Assembly (NCBI GenBank): GCA_016708955.1
Contig: JADJES010000003.1
Coordinates: 124,001-188,000 of the forward strand
Direction of reading: 5' to 3'
Origin: Nitrosomonas sp.
GTDB taxonomy: Bacteria; Pseudomonadota; Gammaproteobacteria; Burkholderiales; Nitrosomonadaceae
Length of the DNA: 64,000 nt
Shown here: one piece after another, positions 1 to 8,613 of the stretch
Layout of the letters: every line of letters begins with the position of its first letter
Numbering within the stretch: position 1 is the first letter of the stretch
Translations under genes and position numbers: made by a program
The notes under the pieces: generated by a model
Told to the model about the DNA's origin: nothing
What the model saw: the letters and a program-made list of their open reading frames with translations, nothing else
The model's database searches: none

Positions 1-40
1 TGTGCGTTTTGAATAGATAAACTACTGAGGAGATATCGGA

Positions 41-331
41 ATGAGAGAGAAAATCCAGCATCCAGTTCGTATGTTAACGCTGGCAGTGATAGCAGGTGCT
101 TTTATTGGGCTAACGGGCTGTGCGACCACAGGTCAATTAGAAGAACATCAAAACAAAGTCAGTGCTGATATAGCATCTGCTAAAGCTGATGCCGCCGCCG
201 CTAAGGCAGCAGCAGATGCTGCTAACGCCAAAGCAAATGATGCAGTGCGTATTGCAGAAGAAGCAAACAGACGCTCAATGGATACAGAATCAAAAATTGA
301 TCGTATGTTCAAGAAAGCGATGCATAAGTAA
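41..331 (+). CDS. Lpp-like alanine-rich outer-membrane lipoprotein
   Basis: A 96-residue lipoprotein. A short basic N-terminus and hydrophobic stretch lead to a lipobox LTGC at residues 24-27, so Cys27 should be lipidated. The mature part is an Ala/Lys/Asp-rich helix with small residues in heptad spacing, the alanine-zipper type of coiled coil found in Lpp/OprI-like proteins. The very last residue is lysine (…MHK), as in Braun's lipoprotein, where that lysine is joined to peptidoglycan. A GAGG ribosome site lies just upstream. The gene converges on an L,D-transpeptidase, the enzyme class that makes this bond in E. coli. Covalent anchoring here is inference; the lipoprotein call is firm. Confidence 0.85.
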   Translation: MREKIQHPVRMLTLAVIAGAFIGLTGCATTGQLEEHQNKVSADIASAKADAAAAKAAADAANAKANDAVRIAEEANRRSMDTESKIDRMFKKAMHK

Positions 332-362
332 TAACGATGTAAGTGATGTATATGGTATTCAT

Positions 363-392
363 AAAAAAACCCCTCTGTTGAGGGGTTTTTTT
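363..392. terminator. Bidirectional intrinsic terminator
   Basis: A short GC stem (CCCCT/AGGGG) is flanked by seven A on one side and seven T on the other, so it works as a Rho-independent terminator on both strands. It sits between the convergent lipoprotein and L,D-transpeptidase genes. Confidence 0.85.
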
Positions 393-417
393 ATGAATAC
401 CACTTTTCTCTAAAGAG

Positions 418-1407
418 TTAGTTGTTATTTTGAGTATGCAATTGAGTTTGAGAGTGTGAGCGTGAAATTAGAACGGGCATGCCACTTTTCTCAATTAGCG
501 CTTGTTTTAAGGCTTCCTGGTCTATTTCAAAATCAACAGGAATATTTTTCTTGCTGCTTTTCAGTTCAAGAAAATCATTAATTGCAGCTACGACTATTTG
601 TTTATAGTTGGTGTATTTCCCTTCATCCTCTTCCAATGGTGGATGAAGTTCAATAAACAGTGAGTCAAGGAGCCAGCCGAGCTTAATAGGCTGGTTAACA
701 ATTTGTATTTGCGTACCCACTGGAACTTTATCAAAGAGCGCCTCGATGTCTTCTGGATACATACGAACACACCCAGCTGAAACGCGCATTCCAACCCCGA
801 ATGGTTTGATAGTGCCATGTATGAGGTAGCTGCCACTGCCGATGCTCAAGCGCATTGCATGTCGGCCTAATGGATTGGTAGGGCCAGGCGGTACTATACT
901 GGGATAGGGTGGTTCGCCATTTGCTATCCTATCCATCTGAATGGATTTTGGAGGTATCCAGGTAGGATCTTTCTTTTTCTCAACTATTCTGGAAATTCCC
1001 AATGGCGTTATCCAGTCCATTCTGCCGATTCCTACCGGATGTGTAATCACTATGGGTTTTTCCCCTTTTTTAGGTTCGGGAAAGTAATAAATCCTCATTT
1101 CCGGTAAATTAAGTACCAGATCCTTGCGCTCAGCATGAGGAATAATATAGCGGGTTGGTAAGATAACTTTCGCGCCATCTTCAGGCAGCCATCGATCAAC
1201 ATTAGGGTTAGCCAACAAAATCTCTATCTGACCGATATCGTATTGGCGTGCTATATCCAGTAGCGTTTCTTCACTACTAGCATGAGTGGTTCGGATTTGA
1301 CCAAAAATATCAATATCCGGGGGCGGCAATGTCCAGGCCTCAGCGCGTATAGAAGGAGCAGCAATTAGATTGGTTACAGCAAAAATAAGTAGAATAATTC
1401 TATGCAT
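418..1407 (-). CDS. L,D-transpeptidase (YkuD family)
   Basis: Periplasmic peptidoglycan enzyme of 329 residues. A signal peptide occupies about residues 1-22 (cleavage near AEA). A LysM-like segment follows (about 40-90), then a YkuD catalytic domain with the signature HGT…SAGCVRM, in which the cysteine and histidine are the active-site residues. The size and LysM-YkuD order match the ErfK/YbiS/YcfS group, which crosslinks Braun's lipoprotein to diaminopimelate. The C-terminal extension of about 90 residues is polar and low in recognisable motifs. The convergent neighbour is an Lpp-like lipoprotein ending in lysine, a plausible substrate. It could instead form 3-3 crosslinks; sequence alone does not decide. 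Confidence 0.9.
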   Translation of the reverse strand: MHRIILLIFAVTNLIAAPSIRAEAWTLPPPDIDIFGQIRTTHASSEETLLDIARQYDIGQIEILLANPNVDRWLPEDGAKVILPTRYIIPHAERKDLVLNLPEMRIYYFPEPKKGEKPIVITHPVGIGRMDWITPLGISRIVEKKKDPTWIPPKSIQMDRIANGEPPYPSIVPPGPTNPLGRHAMRLSIGSGSYLIHGTIKPFGVGMRVSAGCVRMYPEDIEALFDKVPVGTQIQIVNQPIKLGWLLDSLFIELHPPLEEDEGKYTNYKQIVVAAINDFLELKSSKKNIPVDFEIDQEALKQALIEKSGMPVLISRSHSQTQLHTQNNN

Positions 1408-2098
1408 AAGAATGCCTTACAATATGGGCCTGGTTATAGAGCGATAAACGAAATGATAACTGAAATTTCCTGATTGAAAACGAGAAAAAGAAGTATCTTT
1501 GTAAAGATTTAACTGGAATACATTTACATCAAACTCAGCGGTTAAAAAACCGGAATTAAAATCTGAAAGATTGGATTTTGTATATTTTTCTAAGATTGTG
1601 TAGAAGTGAAAAGAGAATAACTGCTAATAATTAGGTGCTTGCAAACAGTTTTAACAAATGTGGAGATTTACTTGGTTTGGCGTGCAAGAACCATCAGAAT
1701 CGTTTTATTTTTTGTGAAGAAAGTTTGTGAATTTTAAGTGAAGAAGAGAAGCTGAATTTGACTTGATTGTCTCTTTTTATTTTTCAATCATGATGCATGA
1801 AATTATTGCGCGCAGAGTTATACTAAAAGGGATTGCGGGGATATTGAATACACTGGAAACAAATGATTACTACAAACTATAGTCAGAAAAACAACAATAA
1901 TGTTGCTTGAATACAACAGATTTGTTATTTAATTTACAAAATATACTCGTTCTTCTTGCAGAGTGCCTCTGTGTTGGGCACAATCCAATCAAACCTCCTG
2001 ATTCGGGAGGTCCGAACAAGCGGGGTGCATTCCACCGGAGTGTAGTAGGCAATAATAGGACGGCCCCAGTCGTTTTAACATTAAAGGAGAACTTCCGT
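1408..2098 (+). other. Long intergenic region with structured porin leader
   Basis: About 690 bp with no convincing gene. The last ~110 bp before the porin start contains small hairpins, such as ACCTCC (1993-1998) pairing with GGAGGT (2006-2011) and GGTG (2024-2027) with CACC (2033-2036). It ends in AAAGGAGA (2083-2090), a strong ribosome site. A reading frame continues upstream of the porin ATG but has no signal-peptide logic, so this stretch is read as an untranslated leader. No promoter is clear enough to call. Confidence 0.45.
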
Positions 2099-3310
2099 AT
2101 GAAGAAGAAACTTATTTCGTTGGCAGTAGCCGGTGCACTTGCAGCTCCGATGGCTGCGTCAGCACAAGGAACAAACGTAACCATGTTTGGTAGTGTTCAG
2201 GCTGAATATGCTACAGTTAACAAAGAAGGGCAAAGCAGTCAAGCTCTTATCGGTGATGACACAGGCCGTTCGCGATGGGGTATGCACGTTACTGAGAATC
2301 TGGGTGGCGGATTGAAAGCAAAAGCGCATGTTGAATATGGATTTAGCACAGGTAGTGGCGCTTTGGGAATTGCCCGGGAACGCTGGGTTGCATTGGCTAA
2401 CGATAGCTGGGGTGAAGTGAAATTTGGCCGTGTTCAATCTCCATTTAAAGATTTTGCCGGTGGTATGACCATTGATCCATTTGCATACACAACACTCCAA
2501 GCTTCGGGTAGTGGTGGTACTATGAGTGCAGGAGCTAATGGTTTGGGATCAGGTGCTAATGGCTTTGTAAACAGTGCTGCGCGTTACGATTCACCAAAAG
2601 TTGAAGGTTTTAGCTTTTCAGGTTTGTTAATGCCAGGTGACTCTAATAGATTAGACCCAGCAAATGTTATCGCTTCATCGGGTAGTTATGCTGGAAGTCA
2701 ATCCAATTCCGGCGGTGAAGATGGTGAATGGGACTTCCAAGTTGCAGGTAAATACGAAGCACAAATGGCAGGGCATAATTTAGGTGTGTTTGGTGGATAC
2801 TCACGCGATAATATTAGCACAAGGCAAAGGACGGGTAATGCAGGTTACCCGGCTTTAGTCAATAACGAACACGTCTGGCGTGGCGGTGCAATGTGGAGTT
2901 TCCAAAACTTTAAGCTCAGCGGTCAATACGAAAATATTAATAATGCAATGGGAGCAGCAACTTGTACCAATGCTGCTGCGTTAGGTAATCCAGCAACAGG
3001 TGCAATTGATTCACGTGGCCAATGTAATTCGGCAATGAATTATGGCGGCGATGGTAATCTCTGGTTCGCAGGTGGTCAGTATGACTTTGGCAATACCAGC
3101 TTTATCGCTCAAGGTGGTATGACCAATGCCCATGGATTGACTGGTGGTGCACAAAAACGTGAAGTAAGTAGCTTTACGGTTGGTGCAATTCATAATCTCA
3201 GCAAGCGTTCAAGTCTCTTCGGTGGTTATCAGCGTGCCATGGTTGATGATAGAAACGCGGTATTCAGAGATAGCAATACCTACACAGTGGGTATGCGTCA
3301 CAACTTCTAA
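2099..3310 (+). CDS. Gram-negative general porin
   Basis: Outer-membrane trimeric porin of 403 residues (betaproteobacterial/neisserial type). The ATG at 2099 is chosen because AAAGGAGA lies 8 bases upstream and a classic signal peptide follows at once (KKK…, cleavage after ASA at about residue 20). The mature protein starts with a typical first strand (NVTMFGSVQAEY), has alternating β-strand patterning and ends in phenylalanine (…MRHNF), the sorting signal for the BAM complex. Loop segments are rich in Gly, Ser and Asn. The gene is monocistronic, with its own terminator. It is likely a main diffusion channel; substrate preference cannot be read from sequence. Confidence 0.93.
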   Translation: MKKKLISLAVAGALAAPMAASAQGTNVTMFGSVQAEYATVNKEGQSSQALIGDDTGRSRWGMHVTENLGGGLKAKAHVEYGFSTGSGALGIARERWVALANDSWGEVKFGRVQSPFKDFAGGMTIDPFAYTTLQASGSGGTMSAGANGLGSGANGFVNSAARYDSPKVEGFSFSGLLMPGDSNRLDPANVIASSGSYAGSQSNSGGEDGEWDFQVAGKYEAQMAGHNLGVFGGYSRDNISTRQRTGNAGYPALVNNEHVWRGGAMWSFQNFKLSGQYENINNAMGAATCTNAAALGNPATGAIDSRGQCNSAMNYGGDGNLWFAGGQYDFGNTSFIAQGGMTNAHGLTGGAQKREVSSFTVGAIHNLSKRSSLFGGYQRAMVDDRNAVFRDSNTYTVGMRHNF

Positions 3311-3326
3311 ACAAAGTTGATCTCGT

Positions 3327-3356
3327 AAAAAAGGCACCAATTGGTGCCTTTTTTAT
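3327..3356 (+). terminator. Intrinsic terminator of the porin gene
   Basis: A perfect 20-bp palindrome (3331-3350, AAGGCACCAATTGGTGCCTT) is followed by a T run and lies 17 bases after the porin stop codon. Confidence 0.9.
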
Positions 3357-3449
3357 TGCTGGAAAGAAATATAATGAATCCTATTAATTTTTTGTTAAAA
3401 ATTGGTATCTCAAGAAACCTTGATAGATTCTTAAGGAGATTGTGAAGTT

Positions 3450-3893
3450 ATGAGTATGAAAAAATGGACTGATGAGGAGTTGGTTTCTACGCGTGATAAT
3501 CTTGAAACATGGAATAAACGAAATAACAATTTAGGTTCCGGTTCAAAATTATGGTTATTTACCGCATTCTTAGGCGCATTTGCCATTTCTACGGGGGTTG
3601 CATTTATCTTTCTAGATGGTGTTGATGTGATGAGCATCATACTGATAACTATGGGTGCAATTACGTGCGCATCTTGGTACAAGAGTGAAAAACAACGCAA
3701 AGATAATATTACATTTCTTGCCGAGATTAATAAGGAAATTAAATCTCGCAAGATAAAAGATGTTCCGAAATCAAAAGACAAAACGGATATGCAGGGAAAC
3801 GAGATTAAAGAGGATGTACAGAAAGAATCATCTGTAACAGAACCTCAGGCTGCTGAAAAGAGCTCTAAGAAAATAGAAGAAAAATCAGAATAA
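3450..3893 (+). CDS. Unknown protein with two membrane segments
   Basis: I do not recognise this 147-residue protein. It has a charged N-terminal helix (about 1-30), two hydrophobic segments (about 33-53 and 58-75, the second ending with Trp/Tyr) and a long hydrophilic Lys/Glu-rich tail (about 80-147) likely to be disordered or coiled. AAGGAG lies 11 bases before the ATG. The next gene follows by about 10 bases on the same strand, so the two are probably co-transcribed. The layout suggests an inner-membrane protein with both ends in the cytoplasm, which is inference from hydrophobicity only. Confidence 0.7.
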   Translation: MSMKKWTDEELVSTRDNLETWNKRNNNLGSGSKLWLFTAFLGAFAISTGVAFIFLDGVDVMSIILITMGAITCASWYKSEKQRKDNITFLAEINKEIKSRKIKDVPKSKDKTDMQGNEIKEDVQKESSVTEPQAAEKSSKKIEEKSE

Positions 3894-3903
3894 TAATTTG
3901 AAT

Positions 3904-4470
3904 ATGAAAATGGGTAATTTATTGACAGCATTTTTGCAATTCATTACTTTCAGACTAACCCGAGCTGAAAATTTCCCTCGTGAAAATGATTCAGATGTTC
4001 AGATTGATTTGAATCCGGAAGATAGCCGGATTCTTGAGGCGCTGTGTCAATTTCTATGGATTCAGGGGGATCCATTGCCACTTATTTTTGATGTGGAAAA
4101 TGAAGTTTATACGAAACAAGGAATTACGCTGCCAACACTCAAGCATCTCGAAGCAATCGGTTTGATTGTTTTTGATGTCAATGGATTTGTTAAAAAAGGG
4201 TTGGGTAAGCATACGCGATTATTTTACAGTGGAAAGCCGACAAAAGTAGGCTTCCAGAACGATGGAAATAATTATCTGGACTTGGGACACGTACTGCTAA
4301 CAGAGCGTGGTAAAAAAATGATCTCTGTTTTTAAGCCATTAAGAAATCAGGAATTCTATGAATACGTGATTAATAGATGGTTTCAGCAGGGATTGGTTTT
4401 ATCATCAATACAGATAGGCCGGAATCAGAAAACTGATATTGGTAATCGCGTGTGTTCAATTAAAGAATAA
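3904..4470 (+). CDS. Unknown soluble protein, second gene of a pair
   Basis: A 188-residue protein without a confidently recognised family. The ATG at 3904 is preferred; a TTG six bases upstream is possible, and there is no clear ribosome site, so translation may be coupled to the gene ending at 3893. The central region (…TLKHLEAIGLIVFD…, …LGHVLLTERGKKM…) looks like a winged-helix or strand-turn arrangement and resembles the C-terminal part of DUF2806/TIGR03899-type proteins, but this is a weak impression. Its last 11 bases overlap the convergent glycerate kinase gene. Partnership with the membrane protein upstream is suggested only by spacing. Confidence 0.65.
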   Translation: MKMGNLLTAFLQFITFRLTRAENFPRENDSDVQIDLNPEDSRILEALCQFLWIQGDPLPLIFDVENEVYTKQGITLPTLKHLEAIGLIVFDVNGFVKKGLGKHTRLFYSGKPTKVGFQNDGNNYLDLGHVLLTERGKKMISVFKPLRNQEFYEYVINRWFQQGLVLSSIQIGRNQKTDIGNRVCSIKE

Positions 4471-5731
4471 GGATGGTGCGGTAATCATTAACATTGGTAT
4501 AAGTTGGCCCAGTAATCACTAAATCGTTTAACTGCTTAAAAAATGTATAAGCATCGTTATTGGTCAAAAATGATGCGGCATTCAATTCAAGCTGCTTTGC
4601 ACGAATTAATGAGTCGGGTGTGATGAGCGCGCCGGCATTATTTTCAGTACCATCCAATCCATCCGTGTCACACGCAAGTGCATAAATATCCTTAAGATCA
4701 GCAAGCTCGATCAGCAGCGAGAGTAAAAATTCAGAATTACGGCCTCCGCGCCCACTGCCTTTGATGGTGACGGTTGTTTCGCCGCCAGATAAGAGCACTA
4801 CGGGTGCTTTTAACAATTGCGGATGTAAGCGGATCTCCCTCGCCAGCGCCGCATAACTTTTAGCAATCTCCCGCGATTCTCCGGTGACTGTATCGCCTAA
4901 TATCAAGGTGGCGATAGTGCGCTTTTGAAAATAATTTGCTGAGGCAAGCAATGATTGATAGGCGCTTGCAATAATTCTGTTTTCAACACGAGAGAAAATC
5001 AAGGAACCGGGTTTAGGTGTTTCACTGGCAGTGCGTACTTTTCCTTCAAGTAAAGTTTTCCTCACCGACGACGGCACATTCAGTTGGTATTGATCCAGCA
5101 CGGCAAGCGCATCAGAAAAGGTGCTCGGGTCAGGTGAACAAGGGCCGGAAGCAATATGCGTCGCTTCATCGCCGGTCACATCAGAAATAATTAATGCCAG
5201 TATGGGGGCTTCACAAGCTGCAGCGAGTCTGCCGCCTTGAATAGAAGACAAGTGTTTGCGGACGGTGTTGATTTCCTGAATACGGGCTCCACACCAAAGT
5301 AACTGATGGGTGACTTCTCTAAGTTCTTGTAATGAGATACCGTCGACCGGCAGAGAAAGCAGGCTGGATCCTCCACCACTGAACAAACAGAGTAATAGAT
5401 CATCAGATTTTAACGCTTTCACCGCGGCCAAAATTTCTCGTGCTGCCTGTTCTCCATTTTCATCGGGAATCGGATGACCGGCCTCAATCACCTTAATTCT
5501 TTGGGTGGGTAATTTATGCCCATAACGCGTGACTACTAAACCTTCCAGTTGAGCGGAAGGCGGCCAAGCGTTTTCAACCGCCAGCGCCATAGCAGCAGCC
5601 GCTTTGCCAGCACCGACAACAAGCGTGCGGCCTTTAGGGGGGCTGGGCAGATGTTGCGGTACGATATGAGCTGGATCGGCTGCTTTAACTGCGACTAAAA
5701 AACTTTCCAGCAAATAGCTGCGCGGATTCAT
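4460..5731 (-). CDS. Glycerate 2-kinase (MOFRL/GckA-TtuD type)
   Basis: A 423-residue cytoplasmic kinase that phosphorylates D-glycerate to 2-phosphoglycerate. It has the DUF4147 N-terminal domain with a GAGKAA nucleotide motif and the Gly-rich LFSGGGSSLL loop. The C-terminal MOFRL domain includes SGGETTV and GRGGRNSEF. The start at 5731 is chosen because its ATG overlaps the uvrA stop codon (ATGA), giving translational coupling, and because residues before it look non-native. Size is normal for the family. In autotrophs it may salvage glycerate from photorespiration-like 2-phosphoglycolate metabolism; that role is inference. Confidence 0.9.
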   Translation of the reverse strand: MNPRSYLLESFLVAVKAADPAHIVPQHLPSPPKGRTLVVGAGKAAAAMALAVENAWPPSAQLEGLVVTRYGHKLPTQRIKVIEAGHPIPDENGEQAAREILAAVKALKSDDLLLCLFSGGGSSLLSLPVDGISLQELREVTHQLLWCGARIQEINTVRKHLSSIQGGRLAAACEAPILALIISDVTGDEATHIASGPCSPDPSTFSDALAVLDQYQLNVPSSVRKTLLEGKVRTASETPKPGSLIFSRVENRIIASAYQSLLASANYFQKRTIATLILGDTVTGESREIAKSYAALAREIRLHPQLLKAPVVLLSGGETTVTIKGSGRGGRNSEFLLSLLIELADLKDIYALACDTDGLDGTENNAGALITPDSLIRAKQLELNAASFLTNNDAYTFFKQLNDLVITGPTYTNVNDYRTILIL

Positions 5732-8547
5732 TTTGTGAGCATGGATTGCAGATAATGGCCTGTGAAACTGTTTGTATTGACTGCAATTGCTTCGGGTGTG
5801 CCTTCTGCGATGATACATCCGCCACCGTCACCGCCTTCCGGGCCCAAGTCAATAATCCAGTCGGCCGTTTTGATGACATCCAGATTGTGCTCAATCACCA
5901 CCACGGTATTACCATGATCACGCAATCTGTGTAAAACTTTCAGCAGCAGATCAATATCTTGGAAATGCAGGCCGGTTGTGGGTTCATCGAGAATATACAG
6001 GGTGCGTCCCGTATCGCGTTTGGACAGTTCCAATGATAGTTTTACCCGTTGCGCTTCACCACCGGAGAGTGTTGTGGCAGATTGTCCCAAGGTAATATAG
6101 CCAAGGCCTACTTCCAATAGTGTTTGTAATTTGCGTGCGACTGTGGGTACAGGGGTAAAAAATTCAAATGCTTTCTCCACAGTCATTTGCAGAATTTCAT
6201 TTATATTTTTACCCTTATACTGAATTTCCAGCGTTTCTCGGTTATACCGCCGCCCGTGGCATACGTCACAGGTAACATAAATATCCGGCAGGAAATGCAT
6301 TTCCACTTTGATTACGCCGTCACCTTGACAAGCTTCACAGCGCCCGCCCTTGACATTAAAAGAAAAACGGCCGGGGGCATAACCGCGTTCTCGCGCCTGT
6401 GGCACACCGGCAAACAATTCCCGGATGGGGGTAAACAATCCGGTGTAAGTTGCCGGATTGGAGCGTGGTGTACGTCCGATGGGACTTTGATCCATATTGA
6501 TTACCTTATCGAAAAAAGCTAAACCGTCAATTTTTTGATAAGGCGCTGGTTCGGCATTACTGGCGTAAAGGTGACGGGCTACCGCACGATGCAGCGTTTC
6601 ATTGATGAGCGTAGACTTGCCGGATCCCGAAACGCCTGTTACACAGACAAATAATCCCACCGGTAGGTTAAGTGTGACATTTTTGAGATTATTACCGGAA
6701 GCACCATCAATTCGAAGTATTCGGTCTTGATCGGGTTCGTGACGTTTCTCCGGTATTGGGATTGATAATTTGCCAGATAAGTATTTACCCGTCAGAGAAT
6801 CACTGTTTTCCTGAATAGCTTGCGGATTGCCTTGTGCGACAACGAAGCCGCCATGCTCTCCAGCACCAGGCCCCATGTCAACCACATAATCCGCGATCTG
6901 TATGGCATCTTGATCGTGCTCAACCACAATGACGCTATTACCGAGATCGCGCAGATTTTTAAGCGTATCCAGTAGGCGCCCATTATCACGTTGATGCAAT
7001 CCGATAGAAGGTTCGTCCAAAACGTACATGACACCAGTCAAGCCGGAGCCGATTTGACTGGCAAGCCGTATGCGCTGGGATTCACCACCTGACAGCGTAT
7101 CAGCCGAGCGATCCAAGGACAGGTAATCCAATCCAACATTATTGAGAAATTGCACGCGGCTGGAAATTTCCTTGATGATGCGCTCGGCAATGGCATGTTT
7201 GTGACCTGTTAATTCAATTTGGTCAAAAAACAATTTGGCCTTTTTCAACGGGAAAGCGCTGATTTCGTAAATTGCCTGTCCAGCAACATGAACATGGCGG
7301 GCAGCTTGGCATAAACGTGTACCGTGGCATTCCGGGCAAGTTTGCGCGTTGAGATATTTTGCCAGCTCCTCACGAACTGTCTGTGATTCCGTTTCCTTAT
7401 AGCGGCGTGTCAGATTGGGAATAATACCTTCAAAAGCATGCGTTTCCTGCTGCTTGCGGCCACCTTCCGTTAAATAGGAAAAATGTATTTTTTCTTTACC
7501 TGAACCATGCAGAATGATGTTGCGAATAGGCTCATCCAGATTCTCAAACGGGATCTCCAGATCAAATTCATAATGCTTTGAGAGCGCTGTTAATAGCTGA
7601 AAGTAAAATTGATTGCGCCGATCCCAATTTTTTACCGCACCGGAAGCCAATGAGAGATGCGGGAAGGCTACTACGCGTGCGGGATCAAAGAAAGTAATTT
7701 GCCCCAGACCATCACACTTATTACAGGCACCTAATGGATTATTGAATGAAAATAATCTGGGTTCTAGTTCAGATAGGGAATAACTGCACACAGGACAACT
7801 GAATTTAGCAGAAAAAAGGTGTTCATGACCCGTATCCATTTCAACCGCTAAAGCGCGTCCGTCGGAATGGCGCAATGCCACTTCAAATGATTCGGCGAGT
7901 CGCTGTTTGGCGTCCGGAGAAACTTTCAAGCGATCAACAACAACCTCAATTGTATGTTTTTTGGTTTTCTGCAACTTGGGTAATGCATCAATTTCATAAA
8001 CTTCCCCGTCAATCCGCAAGCGGATAAAGCCTTGTGCACGAAGTTCATCAAATAACTCAGCTTGTTCACCTTTGCGTTCGACGATTAATGGCGAAAGGAC
8101 CATTAAACGCGTATCAAGCGGGAGTTGCAACACATGATCAACCATTTGCGAAACGCTTTGCGCTGTCAAGATAATGTTGTGTTCGGGGCAATACGGATCC
8201 CCGACGCGGGCAAACAGCAAACGCAAATAATCATGGATTTCAGTGACTGTCCCTACTGTCGAGCGAGGGTTATGTGAGGTTGCCTTTTGTTCGATGGCGA
8301 TCGCCGGAGAAAGGCCCTCGATCAAGTCTACATCCGGTTTTTCCATGAGTTGAAGGAATTGCCTTGCATAGGCCGAAAGTGATTCCACATAGCGGCGTTG
8401 GCCCTCCGCATAGAGCGTATCGAACGCGAGTGAGGATTTGCCTGATCCTGATAACCCAGTAATGACGACGAGCTTGTTACGTGGCAGATCGAGACTGATG
8501 TTTTTCAGATTATGGGTGCGCGCACCACGTATTTTTATGGATTCCAT
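5728..8547 (-). CDS. uvrA: Excinuclease ABC subunit A
   Basis: DNA damage sensor of nucleotide excision repair, which loads UvrB at lesions. The 939 residues match the family length. Two ABC ATPase modules are visible: Walker A GLSGSGKSS near residue 32 and GVSGSGKST near 640, each with an LSGGE signature. Zinc-binding CxxC pairs (CPVC…CNKC and CEAC…CDVC) are intact. The gene is divergent from an MFS transporter, with 66 bases between them, and overlaps the glycerate kinase gene by four bases. No LexA box was recognised in the short divergent spacer. Confidence 0.98.
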   Translation of the reverse strand: MESIKIRGARTHNLKNISLDLPRNKLVVITGLSGSGKSSLAFDTLYAEGQRRYVESLSAYARQFLQLMEKPDVDLIEGLSPAIAIEQKATSHNPRSTVGTVTEIHDYLRLLFARVGDPYCPEHNIILTAQSVSQMVDHVLQLPLDTRLMVLSPLIVERKGEQAELFDELRAQGFIRLRIDGEVYEIDALPKLQKTKKHTIEVVVDRLKVSPDAKQRLAESFEVALRHSDGRALAVEMDTGHEHLFSAKFSCPVCSYSLSELEPRLFSFNNPLGACNKCDGLGQITFFDPARVVAFPHLSLASGAVKNWDRRNQFYFQLLTALSKHYEFDLEIPFENLDEPIRNIILHGSGKEKIHFSYLTEGGRKQQETHAFEGIIPNLTRRYKETESQTVREELAKYLNAQTCPECHGTRLCQAARHVHVAGQAIYEISAFPLKKAKLFFDQIELTGHKHAIAERIIKEISSRVQFLNNVGLDYLSLDRSADTLSGGESQRIRLASQIGSGLTGVMYVLDEPSIGLHQRDNGRLLDTLKNLRDLGNSVIVVEHDQDAIQIADYVVDMGPGAGEHGGFVVAQGNPQAIQENSDSLTGKYLSGKLSIPIPEKRHEPDQDRILRIDGASGNNLKNVTLNLPVGLFVCVTGVSGSGKSTLINETLHRAVARHLYASNAEPAPYQKIDGLAFFDKVINMDQSPIGRTPRSNPATYTGLFTPIRELFAGVPQARERGYAPGRFSFNVKGGRCEACQGDGVIKVEMHFLPDIYVTCDVCHGRRYNRETLEIQYKGKNINEILQMTVEKAFEFFTPVPTVARKLQTLLEVGLGYITLGQSATTLSGGEAQRVKLSLELSKRDTGRTLYILDEPTTGLHFQDIDLLLKVLHRLRDHGNTVVVIEHNLDVIKTADWIIDLGPEGGDGGGCIIAEGTPEAIAVNTNSFTGHYLQSMLTK

Positions 8548-8613
8548 TAGCTATCTATGTATGAGTCAACCTGCTAATATACCCAACTTCTTTGGAATAT
8601 CACAACCTGATTC

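Noticed and set aside
594..836. 80-codon minus-strand frame within the L,D-transpeptidase gene
   Set aside because: Overlaps a well-supported gene in another frame and has no ribosome site or recognisable protein character.
1907..2098. In-frame extension of the porin upstream of 2099
   Set aside because: It would bury the signal peptide; the ribosome site and signal start both favour 2099.
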